Of a stretch of DNA of 9,717 bases, positions 1 to 7,131 are shown in pieces. The stretch covers positions 1 through 9,717 of the forward strand of contig JAGGXG010000059.1 of NCBI GenBank assembly GCA_021163175.1, read 5' to 3'. Origin of the DNA: Thermoplasmata archaeon. Lineage in GTDB: Archaea > Thermoplasmatota > E2 > UBA202 > JdFR-43. Below the pieces are notes generated by a model. That model was not told the origin of the DNA and made no database searches. It was given only the letters and a program-made list of their open reading frames with translations. Positions within the stretch are counted from its first letter, which is position 1. Each line of letters opens with the position of its first letter. A program made the translations under genes and the position numbers.

Positions 1-706
1 CTTCTTTTAAGTTATAAAATTCATTTGAATATATCTTGAGTTCATATACACTTCCTCCAAATATTCCCTTACTCATAGAATGGAAAGTATTGTTGAAAAT
101 ATTCAGCTTGCCACAATCAGATAGGTATGTTCCTGTGTAATAATCTCCTGAGAATGTATTGTTATAAATTTTCATTATATAAGAATCATCCAAATCTATA
201 CCGCTGTATCCATTTCCCCTGAAAATATTATGTGCTATTATGTCTTCTACGGTATTTGGAGAAGTTATTCCCCCTCCATCTCCTTCAAACACATTGTTTA
301 TTATTGTGTGTCCATAGGAAATAACATATATCCTTCCCCTAATTACAAAATCTTCTATCCTGCATTTTTCTGCAATCATATACATAACGCTTCTATTTTC
401 ATTTTCTGGCTCAATTACTGGCTTTTCATTTTTCTTTACTCCCATTATTGCTAAGCTTTTATGAACAACTATGTTTTCTTTGTAAATTCCAGGATAGACA
501 ATTATAGTGTCTCCATCACTTGCATTATCTATGGCATCCTGTATTTTTGTGTAGTTGCTCGGACCAGTTCCGCCAACATACAATGTTTTTCCATCATCCA
601 TAACATCGTGTATCTCAATAGAAACAAAATTTGCAATTCCTGCAGATTCACCGATAAGAATCAAAAGAATTATGCTGATCAGTAAACATTTTTTACAGCC
701 TCTCAT
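1..706 (-). CDS. Secreted right-handed beta-helix (NosD/PbH1-type) protein, 3' end outside window
   Basis: Read on the minus strand, this frame is open for 235 codons and runs off the window edge. It starts with a signal-peptide-like N-terminus (MRGCKKC, then a hydrophobic stretch at residues 8-18). Residues 42-81 hold the hallmark opening of archaeal beta-helix proteins: YVGGTGPSNYTKIQDAI, then DGDTIIVYPGIY. Short repeated coils follow, such as INNVFEG, HNIFRGNGYSGIDL, IYNNTFSG and IFNNTFHS, about 22-25 residues apart, as in PbH1/NosD-like parallel beta-helices. Proteins of this kind are extracellular and often bind or cleave polysaccharide; no catalytic residues are visible, so no reaction is assigned. 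ATG 706 is preferred because the TATA-like TTTTATATTT (743-734) predicts transcription from about 713. An in-frame ATG at 721 would lie upstream of that point. The domain call is firm; specific function and full length are unknown. Confidence 0.86.
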   Translation of the reverse strand, partial: MRGCKKCLLISIILLILIGESAGIANFVSIEIHDVMDDGKTLYVGGTGPSNYTKIQDAIDNASDGDTIIVYPGIYKENIVVHKSLAIMGVKKNEKPVIEPENENRSVMYMIAEKCRIEDFVIRGRIYVISYGHTIINNVFEGDGGGITSPNTVEDIIAHNIFRGNGYSGIDLDDSYIMKIYNNTFSGDYYTGTYLSDCGKLNIFNNTFHSMSKGIFGGSVYELKIYSNEFYNLKE

Positions 707-733
707 TCTACCAACATTCATAAAATGAATGCT

Positions 734-743
734 AAATATAAAA
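734..743 (-). promoter_or_regulatory. TATA box of the beta-helix protein gene
   Basis: The minus strand reads TTTTATATTT. Its centre is about 26 nt from position 713, giving a leader of only a few nucleotides before ATG 706. The T-rich run just before it is also the first possible termination signal for the tRNA-Gly transcript, so tRNA 3' end and promoter are packed together. Confidence 0.5.
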
Positions 744-748
744 TTTTC

Positions 749-764
749 GTAAGTGCGTAAGTGC
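749..764. repeat. Tandem 8-bp direct repeat at the tRNA-Gly 3' end
   Basis: GTAAGTGC occurs twice back to back (749-756 and 757-764, plus strand). The second copy covers the discriminator base and last acceptor-stem bases of the tRNA. It may be a small local duplication; it is too short to call an attachment site. Confidence 0.5.
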
Positions 765-834
765 GGGCGCCGGGATTTGAACCCGGGTAATAGCCGTGGC
801 AGGGCTATGTGATACCAGACTACACCACGCCCGC
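762..834 (-). tRNA. trnG: tRNA-Gly, anticodon GCC
   Basis: The 73-nt minus-strand sequence folds as a full cloverleaf. The 7-bp acceptor stem is GCGGGCG/CGCCCGC. The D arm starts GTG and closes CAC, with G18G19 in the loop. The 5-bp anticodon stem is TAGCC/GGCTA around loop CTGCCAC, giving anticodon GCC. The variable loop is 4 nt, and the T arm is CCGGG-TTCAAAT-CCCGG. The discriminator is A; CCA is not encoded (ACT follows), so CCA must be added after transcription. No intron is seen. G15 and C48 (Levitt pair) are present, and G15 is the usual site of archaeosine, which the RaSEA gene in this window helps make. Confidence 0.97.
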
Positions 835-857
835 TCAAAAGCTATATTGCATTTTAA

Positions 858-868
858 CATATATTTTT
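858..868 (-). promoter_or_regulatory. Probable TATA box of tRNA-Gly
   Basis: The minus strand reads AAAAATATATG here, 25-34 nt upstream of the tRNA 5' end. This spacing suits archaeal TBP/TFB initiation a few bases before the mature 5' end. The region is A/T-rich on both strands, so it could also serve the divergent peptidase operon. Confidence 0.45.
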
Positions 869-899
869 TATGCATGTTATGTTAACCAGACCAGCAGCG

Positions 900-910
900 A
901 AATTATTATT
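900..910 (+). promoter_or_regulatory. Candidate TATA element of the peptidase operon
   Basis: AAATTATTATT lies about 26 nt before position 931, which would give a leader of about 10 nt containing the GTGAT ribosome site. The stronger A/T-rich run at 859-870 is an alternative, with a leader near 50 nt. Confidence 0.3.
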
Positions 911-932
911 AGGCAGCAAATATTAACATAAA

Positions 933-937
933 GTGAT
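933..937 (+). promoter_or_regulatory. Ribosome binding site GTGAT deciding the peptidase start
   Basis: GTGAT is complementary to the ATCAC segment of the archaeal 16S 3' end and lies 4 nt before ATG 942. GTGA (3626-3629) before ATG 3634 and GGCGAT (4852-4857) before ATG 4862 have the same 4-nt spacing, which supports reading GTG 933 as ribosome site, not start. Confidence 0.5.
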
Positions 938-941
938 GAAG

Positions 942-3641
942 ATGAATAAGAAGAAGATTGCTTTGTTAATGGCTCTGGCAATGATTATGCCTGTTTTTAC
1001 AGGATGCGTTGAGAAATTCCATGAAGTCAGTGGATTTAGCATGGAAACAATATATAAAATAAAATCGGAAAGAAATCAGGATGTAGTGCCAATAGTTGTG
1101 AGCAAGGATAATCCATTCTATCCTTTGATTGCTACTCCAGCATCCTTGTATTATGATGACACAGAACTTCATGTCATGCCTTTGCTTGTCGAAAACTTCT
1201 CAAATCCTTCAAAACCTGTAACACGATTTAAGGAAGCTTTTCCATTTGAATATAGGGAAATAAAAGATGACACTCCAGAAAACGTTTCAAAAGAACTGGC
1301 TGGAATATGGAAGAAAAGTGATGCAGCGATTTTGATTGAGGATAGCTTTAAAGGTTACAAGCTTGGCATAAACCTTGTCCCTCTGGCAAGCTATCTTAAC
1401 ATTCCTGTATTTGTTACAAAGGATACGAAAAATATAAAAAAAGTGCTCAGCAAACTCGGTGTTGATTACACATTCGTTTGTGGAGATATAGATGGTTATA
1501 AGATGACGTGGCGTTTTAAGAGCATTGACGAAATAAACGATTTCATGATAAGATTCGTTAAATCAAAATTTGGGAGCGTTGACTACATAACAATGGCAAA
1601 TCCTCTTGATATTAGAAGAGTTGCTGTGCTGAATGAAACAAGCTATGAGTATGATAATGTGACGAGCTCGGTTGATATTCTTCCCGCTCAAACAGTACAT
1701 GCGCTTACAAGTGGACTTTTCAGTCTCCATGAATTTGAAGTGCCTTACGATAAATATGTTCGTCTCAAAATAGATTTAATAAACAAGGCATCGGAGTATG
1801 TAAGTGAGCTTGGAGACGATATGATTCTTTTGGTATATGGTCCAGATAATGAAACCTACGTATATACTTCGACGGCAGCAGGCATTCCAGATTACAATGG
1901 CGATGATATAGCAACTGACAAGGTTCATTACGAGACAATAATATACGGCTCGCCAGGCAAATACACGGCGCAGGTCATGGGAAGATGGGTGGAGAGGACG
2001 AGCGGCGAGTATAAGCTTAAGATAAAGGTGGAAGAAATAAACGACACGCTTGAACCACTGATGAAAAATCTTTCAAGTATGGCTCCATATCTTGCTGCAT
2101 ATCACCATGGCATAGTTTTTGCTTCCCCGCATTTCGCTTTTGCTGGAAATGAGAGCATTGGCGTTAAAGGCGTTGTATACCCATCAACAAATGAAGAGCT
2201 TGTCAAACCATGCGACGAGCATTTATTCAATATCCATGAAGAACTGAATTCGTTGCTTGCGAAAATTGCCAACATATCTGCCAACGATACAAAAGCCTTG
2301 CATGATTATTACACAAAAAATCCAATATATATTGCAATAATGGCTGATCCAACGATGGTTCCAATGTTCTATTACCATAATCCAGATAGCGATAACATTA
2401 TAGGCGTGCAGCTTCCAAGCGATTTCTTCTATGGTGATGTTGATCCTTCATATAGCGACTGGGAAAACGATACCTATACTTTCTATCCTACTATGGAAAA
2501 CGCTGTTGGCAGGGTTACAGGCTATGATAGCGAGGATTGCTCAGCTTTGATAGCTCGAACCATATTTTACAACGAGTTAATAAACAAACTTGGAGAATGG
2601 AAGAATAATGCAACTGTTCAGACAGGAGCAGGTCTGGAATTCCAATGGATTCCAATTCTTACAACACTCGCTGGACTGATAACAGGAAGCGAGGAGCCAA
2701 CAAAATGGCCCAGTGGTGAGAGTTTGTTTGCAAACATGCATATTTCAGATGCCATAAGCAAAGGAGGCTTTAATGTCAGGAGCACTATTTTAACAATTTC
2801 TCAAAGAGAGGGATTTGATAACATTGCAAAATATACTTCTCGCCTCAACATTCCGTTCCCAGGCGTTATCCAGTTGATAAGCGGAGATAACATTGTGAAA
2901 GGTGGAGACTTGCAAAAAAATAGCAATTTGATATTCGTATTCAATCATGGAATTTATTATCTTTACGAATCTGGCGATATATTGCTTGACGCCCGCGGCT
3001 TTCCGCCCGTCACATGGCTTGCTCGCTTTTTCGAGCCACTTGGAATAATGAGTGGGCTGTCAAGCAAGGGAGCGTATGCTGTTAGGTATGTTTACAATGA
3101 TGAATATGGACCAAGTGTTATATTTATAGAGAGCTGCATAGTTGGAAGAACCGACGGATTGATACCACAAAATTGTTTGACACAAGCTTATGTGCATGCA
3201 GGTGTTAACAGCGTTGTTGCATCGACGCGCGTAACAGCTGATCCAGGCTATCTTGAGCCAGGTTTGATATTCAAAGGATTTGGAGCATGGGGTTTCATAC
3301 ATGCATGGTTGCGATTGTGGCTCAAAGGCGAATATCCGGATTTGCATTTTGGAGGCGTAGTTGCCCATGATTTCATAGATGATTTGATAAAAAACGATAG
3401 CACAGTAGGTATGGCCTTGAGAAATGCAAAGAACAAGTACTTGCCAAAAGACGCAAACTCAACATTCCTGTGGACACCTCCATTGAATATAGCGGATCTT
3501 CCTGGTTATGAGCACAAGAGCAATACACTCAGGAAATTTGAATATGATAACTACTTGGATAAAAAATATGTTTGCTTGCATGAATTTAATCTGTATGGTG
3601 ACCCAGCATTCAATCCATATCAACCAGTGAACAATGGCTAA
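942..3641 (+). CDS. C25 (gingipain-like) family cysteine peptidase, predicted lipoprotein
   Basis: 899 residues. The N-terminus is a lipoprotein signal peptide (MNKKK, hydrophobic stretch, lipobox FTGC with Cys22), so the mature protein should be anchored outside the membrane. Residues about 126-182 resemble a cell-wall-binding-2 type Rossmann unit (VPLASYLNIPVFVT, then a LGV strand). Residues about 255-363 look like a beta-sandwich. The C-terminal half carries family C25 marks in order: MADPTMVP (467-474), AVGRVTG (521-527), FNHG with candidate catalytic His669, ESC with candidate nucleophile Cys732, STRV in a small-residue region, and terminal NLYGDPAF (883-890). The usual GHG is NHG here, and the His-Cys spacing of 63 is long, so specificity cannot be inferred. 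ATG 942 is preferred over GTG 933 and ATG 936 because GTGAT (933-937) sits 4 nt before it, as in the next gene. The 3' end overlaps that gene by 8 nt. Family is fairly sure; substrate is unknown. Confidence 0.85.
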   Translation: MNKKKIALLMALAMIMPVFTGCVEKFHEVSGFSMETIYKIKSERNQDVVPIVVSKDNPFYPLIATPASLYYDDTELHVMPLLVENFSNPSKPVTRFKEAFPFEYREIKDDTPENVSKELAGIWKKSDAAILIEDSFKGYKLGINLVPLASYLNIPVFVTKDTKNIKKVLSKLGVDYTFVCGDIDGYKMTWRFKSIDEINDFMIRFVKSKFGSVDYITMANPLDIRRVAVLNETSYEYDNVTSSVDILPAQTVHALTSGLFSLHEFEVPYDKYVRLKIDLINKASEYVSELGDDMILLVYGPDNETYVYTSTAAGIPDYNGDDIATDKVHYETIIYGSPGKYTAQVMGRWVERTSGEYKLKIKVEEINDTLEPLMKNLSSMAPYLAAYHHGIVFASPHFAFAGNESIGVKGVVYPSTNEELVKPCDEHLFNIHEELNSLLAKIANISANDTKALHDYYTKNPIYIAIMADPTMVPMFYYHNPDSDNIIGVQLPSDFFYGDVDPSYSDWENDTYTFYPTMENAVGRVTGYDSEDCSALIARTIFYNELINKLGEWKNNATVQTGAGLEFQWIPILTTLAGLITGSEEPTKWPSGESLFANMHISDAISKGGFNVRSTILTISQREGFDNIAKYTSRLNIPFPGVIQLISGDNIVKGGDLQKNSNLIFVFNHGIYYLYESGDILLDARGFPPVTWLARFFEPLGIMSGLSSKGAYAVRYVYNDEYGPSVIFIESCIVGRTDGLIPQNCLTQAYVHAGVNSVVASTRVTADPGYLEPGLIFKGFGAWGFIHAWLRLWLKGEYPDLHFGGVVAHDFIDDLIKNDSTVGMALRNAKNKYLPKDANSTFLWTPPLNIADLPGYEHKSNTLRKFEYDNYLDKKYVCLHEFNLYGDPAFNPYQPVNNG

Positions 3642-4809
3642 GCTTTCCTCCCTTTTTATTTTTCTTCTAATTTTTATGCCAAGCGTAACATTTTCATCTC
3701 CAGCAGAGGAAAAAGAAATAAAAATTGCTCTATATGATTCAATTTCTCCTTCTGTAAAGTTGCTTGAATATTGCTTCCACTATGCATGGGAGGAAAATGG
3801 TGTTATATACAAAATGGATGTGAGCCGAGTTGACTACAAAGATGTTATAAATGGGAGCCTTCGCAACTATGACGCTCTCGTCATAGGAGCAAGCGGACGC
3901 CAATATTTCCATGCTCTCAATCCAAAATGGAAGGAAGAGGTTAAAAATTTCGTTGCTAATGGTGGCGGCTATCTCGGAATATGCGGCGGCGCCAATATGG
4001 CGAGTATGGGATATGAAAAACCCCGCTATCCCCTGGATTTTATAATTAATAAAGCTGCTCTCGGTTTCATCGACGCATATTTGAACGATGACCAATGGGA
4101 GGAATGGCAATATTTATGGAAAGATGGCGGGAGAAGCAACATTCCAATCAAACAAAAGTTGCAAGGAGAGATATTCGATGGCACCATTACTCGATACATA
4201 ACATATGCAGGAGGCGCAGGCTTATATGGAATGAAGAAGGCAAAAGGAATCGGAATATATTTGGAAGAGCCAAGCGAGGTTGCGCCATTGCATTTCTGGA
4301 TATGGTTTGGAAAATGGATTCCGTGGAAGAAGATAACAACAGACATAAAAGAATACTATTCTGCAGCTGAATCAACATATGGGAAAGGAAAAGTAATTGT
4401 TTTTTCTGCCCATCCAGAAATTCCTCCTCGCTTCAATGCAAGCGTGAAAGAATATTTTGGCTTGTCAATATATGGAATCCCAAGATATGTATATGAATGG
4501 ATAGGAGGGCATAGAATGAATTACAGCTATAATTGGTGGATACTCAGGCGGAGCATTGCATACATAAAAGAGCTTCCACTTCCTTCTTTTGATGAGCTTC
4601 TTGTTATGGTTTCATATGAGAATGGAAGTATAAAAGCCTATGCTGAAAATGCAGAAAAAGTAGAATTTTATCTAGATGGCAAGCTAATGGCAACTTTAAA
4701 TCAACCTCCATATGAAATAAAAATTGATTTAAAAGGAGAGCATGAAGTAAAAGCAATAGCATACCATGGAAATGCCATGACATGGGATGAGAAAATAATT
4801 GAAGGCTGA
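3634..4809 (+). CDS. Secreted class I glutamine-amidotransferase-like (BPL_N-like) protein with C-terminal Ig-like domain
   Basis: 391 residues. A signal peptide is visible (MAKLSSLFIFLLIF, likely cleavage near residue 22). Residues about 28-285 form a flavodoxin-like amidotransferase fold. YDALVIGAS (79-87) is followed by the nucleophile elbow GGGYLGICGGA (110-120, Cys117), and VIVFSAHPE (254-262) supplies His260 and Glu262. The Cys-His-Glu triad of class I GATases is therefore intact. The GICGGA context and the RNYDALV segment resemble the biotin-protein-ligase N-terminal (BPL_N) subfamily. Residues about 320-391 look like a bacterial Ig-like domain (VEFYLDGK, PPYEIKIDL, HEVKAIAYHGN). There is no synthetase partner or ligase domain, and the protein is exported, so a standard biosynthetic GATase role is unlikely. 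It shares 8 nt with the peptidase gene and has GTGA 4 nt before its ATG, so it is almost certainly co-translated. The reaction is unknown; hydrolysis of an extracellular amide is only a guess. Confidence 0.8.
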   Translation: MAKLSSLFIFLLIFMPSVTFSSPAEEKEIKIALYDSISPSVKLLEYCFHYAWEENGVIYKMDVSRVDYKDVINGSLRNYDALVIGASGRQYFHALNPKWKEEVKNFVANGGGYLGICGGANMASMGYEKPRYPLDFIINKAALGFIDAYLNDDQWEEWQYLWKDGGRSNIPIKQKLQGEIFDGTITRYITYAGGAGLYGMKKAKGIGIYLEEPSEVAPLHFWIWFGKWIPWKKITTDIKEYYSAAESTYGKGKVIVFSAHPEIPPRFNASVKEYFGLSIYGIPRYVYEWIGGHRMNYSYNWWILRRSIAYIKELPLPSFDELLVMVSYENGSIKAYAENAEKVEFYLDGKLMATLNQPPYEIKIDLKGEHEVKAIAYHGNAMTWDEKIIEG

Positions 4810-4812
4810 AAA

Positions 4813-4822
4813 TTTATAAAAA
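4813..4822 (+). promoter_or_regulatory. TATA box of the 54-residue ORF
   Basis: TTTATAAAAA is a near-consensus archaeal TATA box just after the stop of the amidotransferase-like gene. It predicts a start near 4843 and a leader of about 18 nt holding GGCGAT. Confidence 0.55.
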
Positions 4823-4861
4823 TTTACATACTGGTTTTTTACTAACATTTTGGCGATTGAA

Positions 4862-5026
4862 ATGTTCATAAGAAATATACTCATACTTGCAAAAATGTGT
4901 GCTGAAGATGTTGACAATGTCGATATGAGTTTATTTAATGAGATGGTTGAATTTGGTTACATTGACAAGAAAGGAAATTTAACAGATTATGGAAGAAAAA
5001 TTCTGGAGGAATTTTTGAAGGGCTAG
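4862..5026 (+). CDS. Small winged-helix-like protein, 54 residues
   Basis: A short ORF of 54 codons begins MFIRNILILAKM and ends GYIDKKGNLTDYGRKILEEF plus LKG. The last part has the look of a winged-helix wing and final helix (GxIDKKGxLTxxGRxIL), as in small archaeal transcription regulators. The protein is shorter than a full winged-helix domain, so the call is tentative. Support for a real gene: its own TATA box at 4813-4822, GGCGAT (4852-4857) 4 nt before the ATG, and coding-like composition throughout. An in-frame TTG at 4850 would add four residues but would destroy the ribosome site. It is convergent with mptA and shares the CTAG stop palindrome (5023-5026). Its target, if it binds DNA, is unknown. 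Confidence 0.6.
   Translation: MFIRNILILAKMCAEDVDNVDMSLFNEMVEFGYIDKKGNLTDYGRKILEEFLKG
5023..5026. other. Shared CTAG stop palindrome, 54-residue ORF and mptA
   Basis: TAG at 5024-5026 ends the plus-strand ORF and TAG at 5025-5023 ends minus-strand mptA. The two coding regions overlap tail to tail by 4 nt, with no space for a terminator between them. Confidence 0.75.
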
Positions 5027-5859
5027 CTTTTTAACTCACCAATCGTTGTTATTCTTTCTGCAAATGCATTGTGTTTGTGTATCGATTCATGGCTTTCGCT
5101 TCTCGCGATAACGATATAGTCGGAAGGAAGATATGAATATTTTTCAACAATGCTTTTCAGCATATCTCTCACAACATCTTCAACAAATTTTGGATTTTCA
5201 TGCGCTTTTTTTACAACTTCCATTTCATCCTTCCTTTTTAAAATTTCATATGTTGGCGTACTCATTGCATCCTCTGCTATCTCTATCAAATCATCTGCAT
5301 CTATGCTTCCATCATTTTCAATGAAAATTGTGGCAACATTGCGTTGATTATGAGTATATTTTTCTCCATAAACTTTCTTTATGTTTTCCATGGCGCATGG
5401 ACAGGCTGTCATTCCTATCACCTCTACGCCAATAAACTGTCTTATTCTTTCTCCTCTATTGGCTATTGCCCTTGCCATTATTTTATATGGCTCAAGCGTT
5501 TTCTTACCTAATGGTGTTATTCTTTCCAGAAAATATATGGAGGAAGCAAAAGCTTCTGCTCTGCCCGCATATCCATGTCTTTCGAGAAGCTTTTTTGTTA
5601 TTTCTTGACAGAGGTCTTCTAGACCGCTATATGGTTGCCTTACGGATTTGTCAACTATCTCTTCAACAACTTCAGCGTTTCTCGATAAATCGCTTCCTTT
5701 TCTACTGGCGGGTAAATCAACAAATATATCCATATCTGTTAGCAAGGTTACTTGCTTTCCATTCCTCTCTATTCTAACAGGTTTTTTAACTCCCCTTATT
5801 CCGACTCTCGTCAATTTAAAACTTACTTCAGGTTTCCAAGATTGCACATCGGGTAGCAT
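5023..5859 (-). CDS. mptA: GTP cyclohydrolase MptA (GCYH-IB/FolE2 family)
   Basis: 278 residues, family COG1469. Characterised archaeal MptA uses Fe(II) to turn GTP into 7,8-dihydroneopterin 2',3'-cyclic phosphate, the first step to methanopterin-type or folate-type cofactors. The related bacterial enzymes also feed queuosine synthesis. Visible family marks are MLPDVQ at the N-terminus, KLTRVGIRGVKKPV, DIFVDLPASRKGSDLSRN, the metal-site motif GMTACPCA (149-156, Cys153 and Cys155), HNQR (170-173) and the C-terminal ESHESIHKHNAFAER (255-269). ATG 5859 is preferred over the in-frame TTG 5895. It gives the short N-terminus before DVQ usual in the family, leaves room for a promoter, and places the start about 18 nt after a predicted transcription start. 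No clear ribosome site precedes it. The gene is divergent from pitA and convergent with the 54-residue ORF, so it is transcribed alone. Confidence 0.92.
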   Translation of the reverse strand: MLPDVQSWKPEVSFKLTRVGIRGVKKPVRIERNGKQVTLLTDMDIFVDLPASRKGSDLSRNAEVVEEIVDKSVRQPYSGLEDLCQEITKKLLERHGYAGRAEAFASSIYFLERITPLGKKTLEPYKIMARAIANRGERIRQFIGVEVIGMTACPCAMENIKKVYGEKYTHNQRNVATIFIENDGSIDADDLIEIAEDAMSTPTYEILKRKDEMEVVKKAHENPKFVEDVVRDMLKSIVEKYSYLPSDYIVIARSESHESIHKHNAFAERITTIGELKS

Positions 5860-5895
5860 ATTGAAAACGTTTGCATGATTTAAATCTATTCCCAA

Positions 5896-5911
5896 AAATA
5901 TTTATTTTATC
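5896..5911. promoter_or_regulatory. Shared A/T-rich promoter element between mptA and pitA
   Basis: The stretch AAATATTTATTTTATC can be read as a TATA-like element on either strand. On the plus strand its centre is about 22-24 nt before ATG 5926, suggesting a leaderless pitA mRNA. On the minus strand it predicts an mptA start near 5878. Only 66 nt separate the two coding regions. Confidence 0.45.
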
Positions 5912-5925
5912 CAGACATTCAAATC

Positions 5926-7131
5926 ATGCTCCTAGCATTGATAATACTTGCTATTTTTGCTGGATTGTATATGGCTTGGAGTATAGGTTCAAATGATGTC
6001 GCAAATTCAATGTCCACTGCTGTGGGAGCAAAAGCCATAACTTTGCGGCAGGCTTTGGTTATTGCTTCCATTCTAAATTTTTTGGGGGCGATTCTGGTGG
6101 GAAAACATGTTACAGATACTATAAAAAATAAAATAATAGATGCTAACATAATAAGCGAGCCGAATGCAATCCTGCTTGGTTTTCTCGCCGCCCTCCTTTC
6201 TGCGGCTTTGTTTGTTACATTATCGACATGGAAAGAGCTGCCTGTATCGACAACGCATGCAATAGTTGGAGGCATCACCGGCTTTGGCCTGATTGAAGGC
6301 GGATTTCATGCAATAAAATGGAAAACCATAGAAATGGTGACGCTATCATGGATTCTTTCTCCAATCGCTGGCTTGCTCATAGCCTTTATAGTTTTTAAAT
6401 TTATAACTAAATTTGTTTTTTCTTCTCATGATCCAAAAAATAGTGCGAGAATATTTGGTCCTTTCTTTGCCGGCTTGACGATATTCATAATAATGCTTTC
6501 CATCTTTATGAAAACAAGAGCGGGAGAATATGTGAAAGGAAATGTATTCGATTATATCGCAATCTCTCTGCTTGCTGGCATTCTCTTTTCCATACTAAGT
6601 TATTTTTTGATAAAGAAAATAAAAGGAAATGGATATGAAATAGTTGAAAGAATTTTCCGCCGCCTGCAAATCATAACATCCTGTTATATTGCATTCTCGC
6701 ACGGCGCCAATGACGTCGCCAATGCAGCAGCTCCTGTAGCTGTTGTTCTAACGCTTGCATGGCATCGTGTCAGCGATTTTTATCTACTCGCTTTGGGGGG
6801 CCTTGGAATAGCTGTGGGAATAATAACATGGGGATATAAAGTGATAAGGACTGTCGGCTCTCGAATAACAGCCCTGACAAACACGAGAGGCTTTTCCATC
6901 GACTTCGGCGCCGCCACCGTCGTTTTGACGGCTTCCAAACTTGGAATGCCTATATCTACATCCCATACTGTTGTTGGCGCTGTTATAGGAGTAGGGCTAG
7001 CAAGGGGCTTGGAAGCTGTTGATTTGTCCGTGGTAAAGAAAATAATTTATTCATGGATTTTTACACTTCCTGCAACTATGGCAACATCGATATTGATTTA
7101 TATGGCTTTGCGGATAATATTTCCATGGTAA
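5926..7131 (+). CDS. pitA: PiT-family inorganic phosphate permease
   Basis: 401 residues, almost wholly hydrophobic, with about ten predicted membrane helices: the size and pattern of PHO4/PiT transporters, which bring in phosphate (or metal-phosphate) driven by H+ or Na+. The inverted-repeat topology shows as two copies of the signature, GSNDVANSMSTAVGAKA (21-37) in the first half and SHGANDVANAAAPVA (258-272) in the second. Each is followed by a Pro-Ser-Thr-His motif, PVSTTHAIVGG (106-116) and PISTSHTVVGA (342-352). A charged loop at about 160-175 and a hydrophilic stretch at 230-245 split the halves. The ATG overlies the expected transcription start, so the mRNA is probably leaderless. The 3' end overlaps the DUF47 gene by 7 nt; this pair is the standard PiT-regulator arrangement. 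The ion used cannot be told from the sequence. Confidence 0.95.
   Translation: MLLALIILAIFAGLYMAWSIGSNDVANSMSTAVGAKAITLRQALVIASILNFLGAILVGKHVTDTIKNKIIDANIISEPNAILLGFLAALLSAALFVTLSTWKELPVSTTHAIVGGITGFGLIEGGFHAIKWKTIEMVTLSWILSPIAGLLIAFIVFKFITKFVFSSHDPKNSARIFGPFFAGLTIFIIMLSIFMKTRAGEYVKGNVFDYIAISLLAGILFSILSYFLIKKIKGNGYEIVERIFRRLQIITSCYIAFSHGANDVANAAAPVAVVLTLAWHRVSDFYLLALGGLGIAVGIITWGYKVIRTVGSRITALTNTRGFSIDFGAATVVLTASKLGMPISTSHTVVGAVIGVGLARGLEAVDLSVVKKIIYSWIFTLPATMATSILIYMALRIIFPW

Larger units (their letters stand above)
854..930. repeat. Three copies of TTAACATA in the divergent intergenic region
   Basis: TTAACATA occurs at 854-861 and 923-930 on the plus strand and inverted (TATGTTAA) at 878-885. 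The first two form an 8-bp inverted repeat with a 16-nt gap flanking the candidate TATA sequence; the third abuts the ribosome site of the peptidase gene. The arrangement is operator-like, but in AT-rich DNA chance is not excluded. Confidence 0.4.

Noticed and set aside
230..685. Plus-strand ORFs of 74 codons each at 230-454 and 461-685
   Set aside because: They lie opposite the beta-helix gene, whose minus-strand translation has clear family motifs; the plus-strand peptides are Tyr/Phe/Ile-rich with no domain.
933..941. GTG 933 or ATG 936 as the peptidase start
   Set aside because: GTGAT at 933-937 fits better as the ribosome site for ATG 942; the difference is at most three residues.
4026..4378. 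Several antisense or shifted ORFs within the amidotransferase-like gene
   Set aside because: They are shadows of a well-supported coding frame and show no motifs.
5860..5895. TTG 5895 as the mptA start
   Set aside because: It adds 12 residues not typical of the family and leaves only 30 nt for two divergent promoters; kept only as an alternative.
7053..7124. Upstream extension of the DUF47 protein to 7053
   Set aside because: It lies wholly inside pitA and does not match DUF47 N-termini; the family-like start is at ATG 7125.
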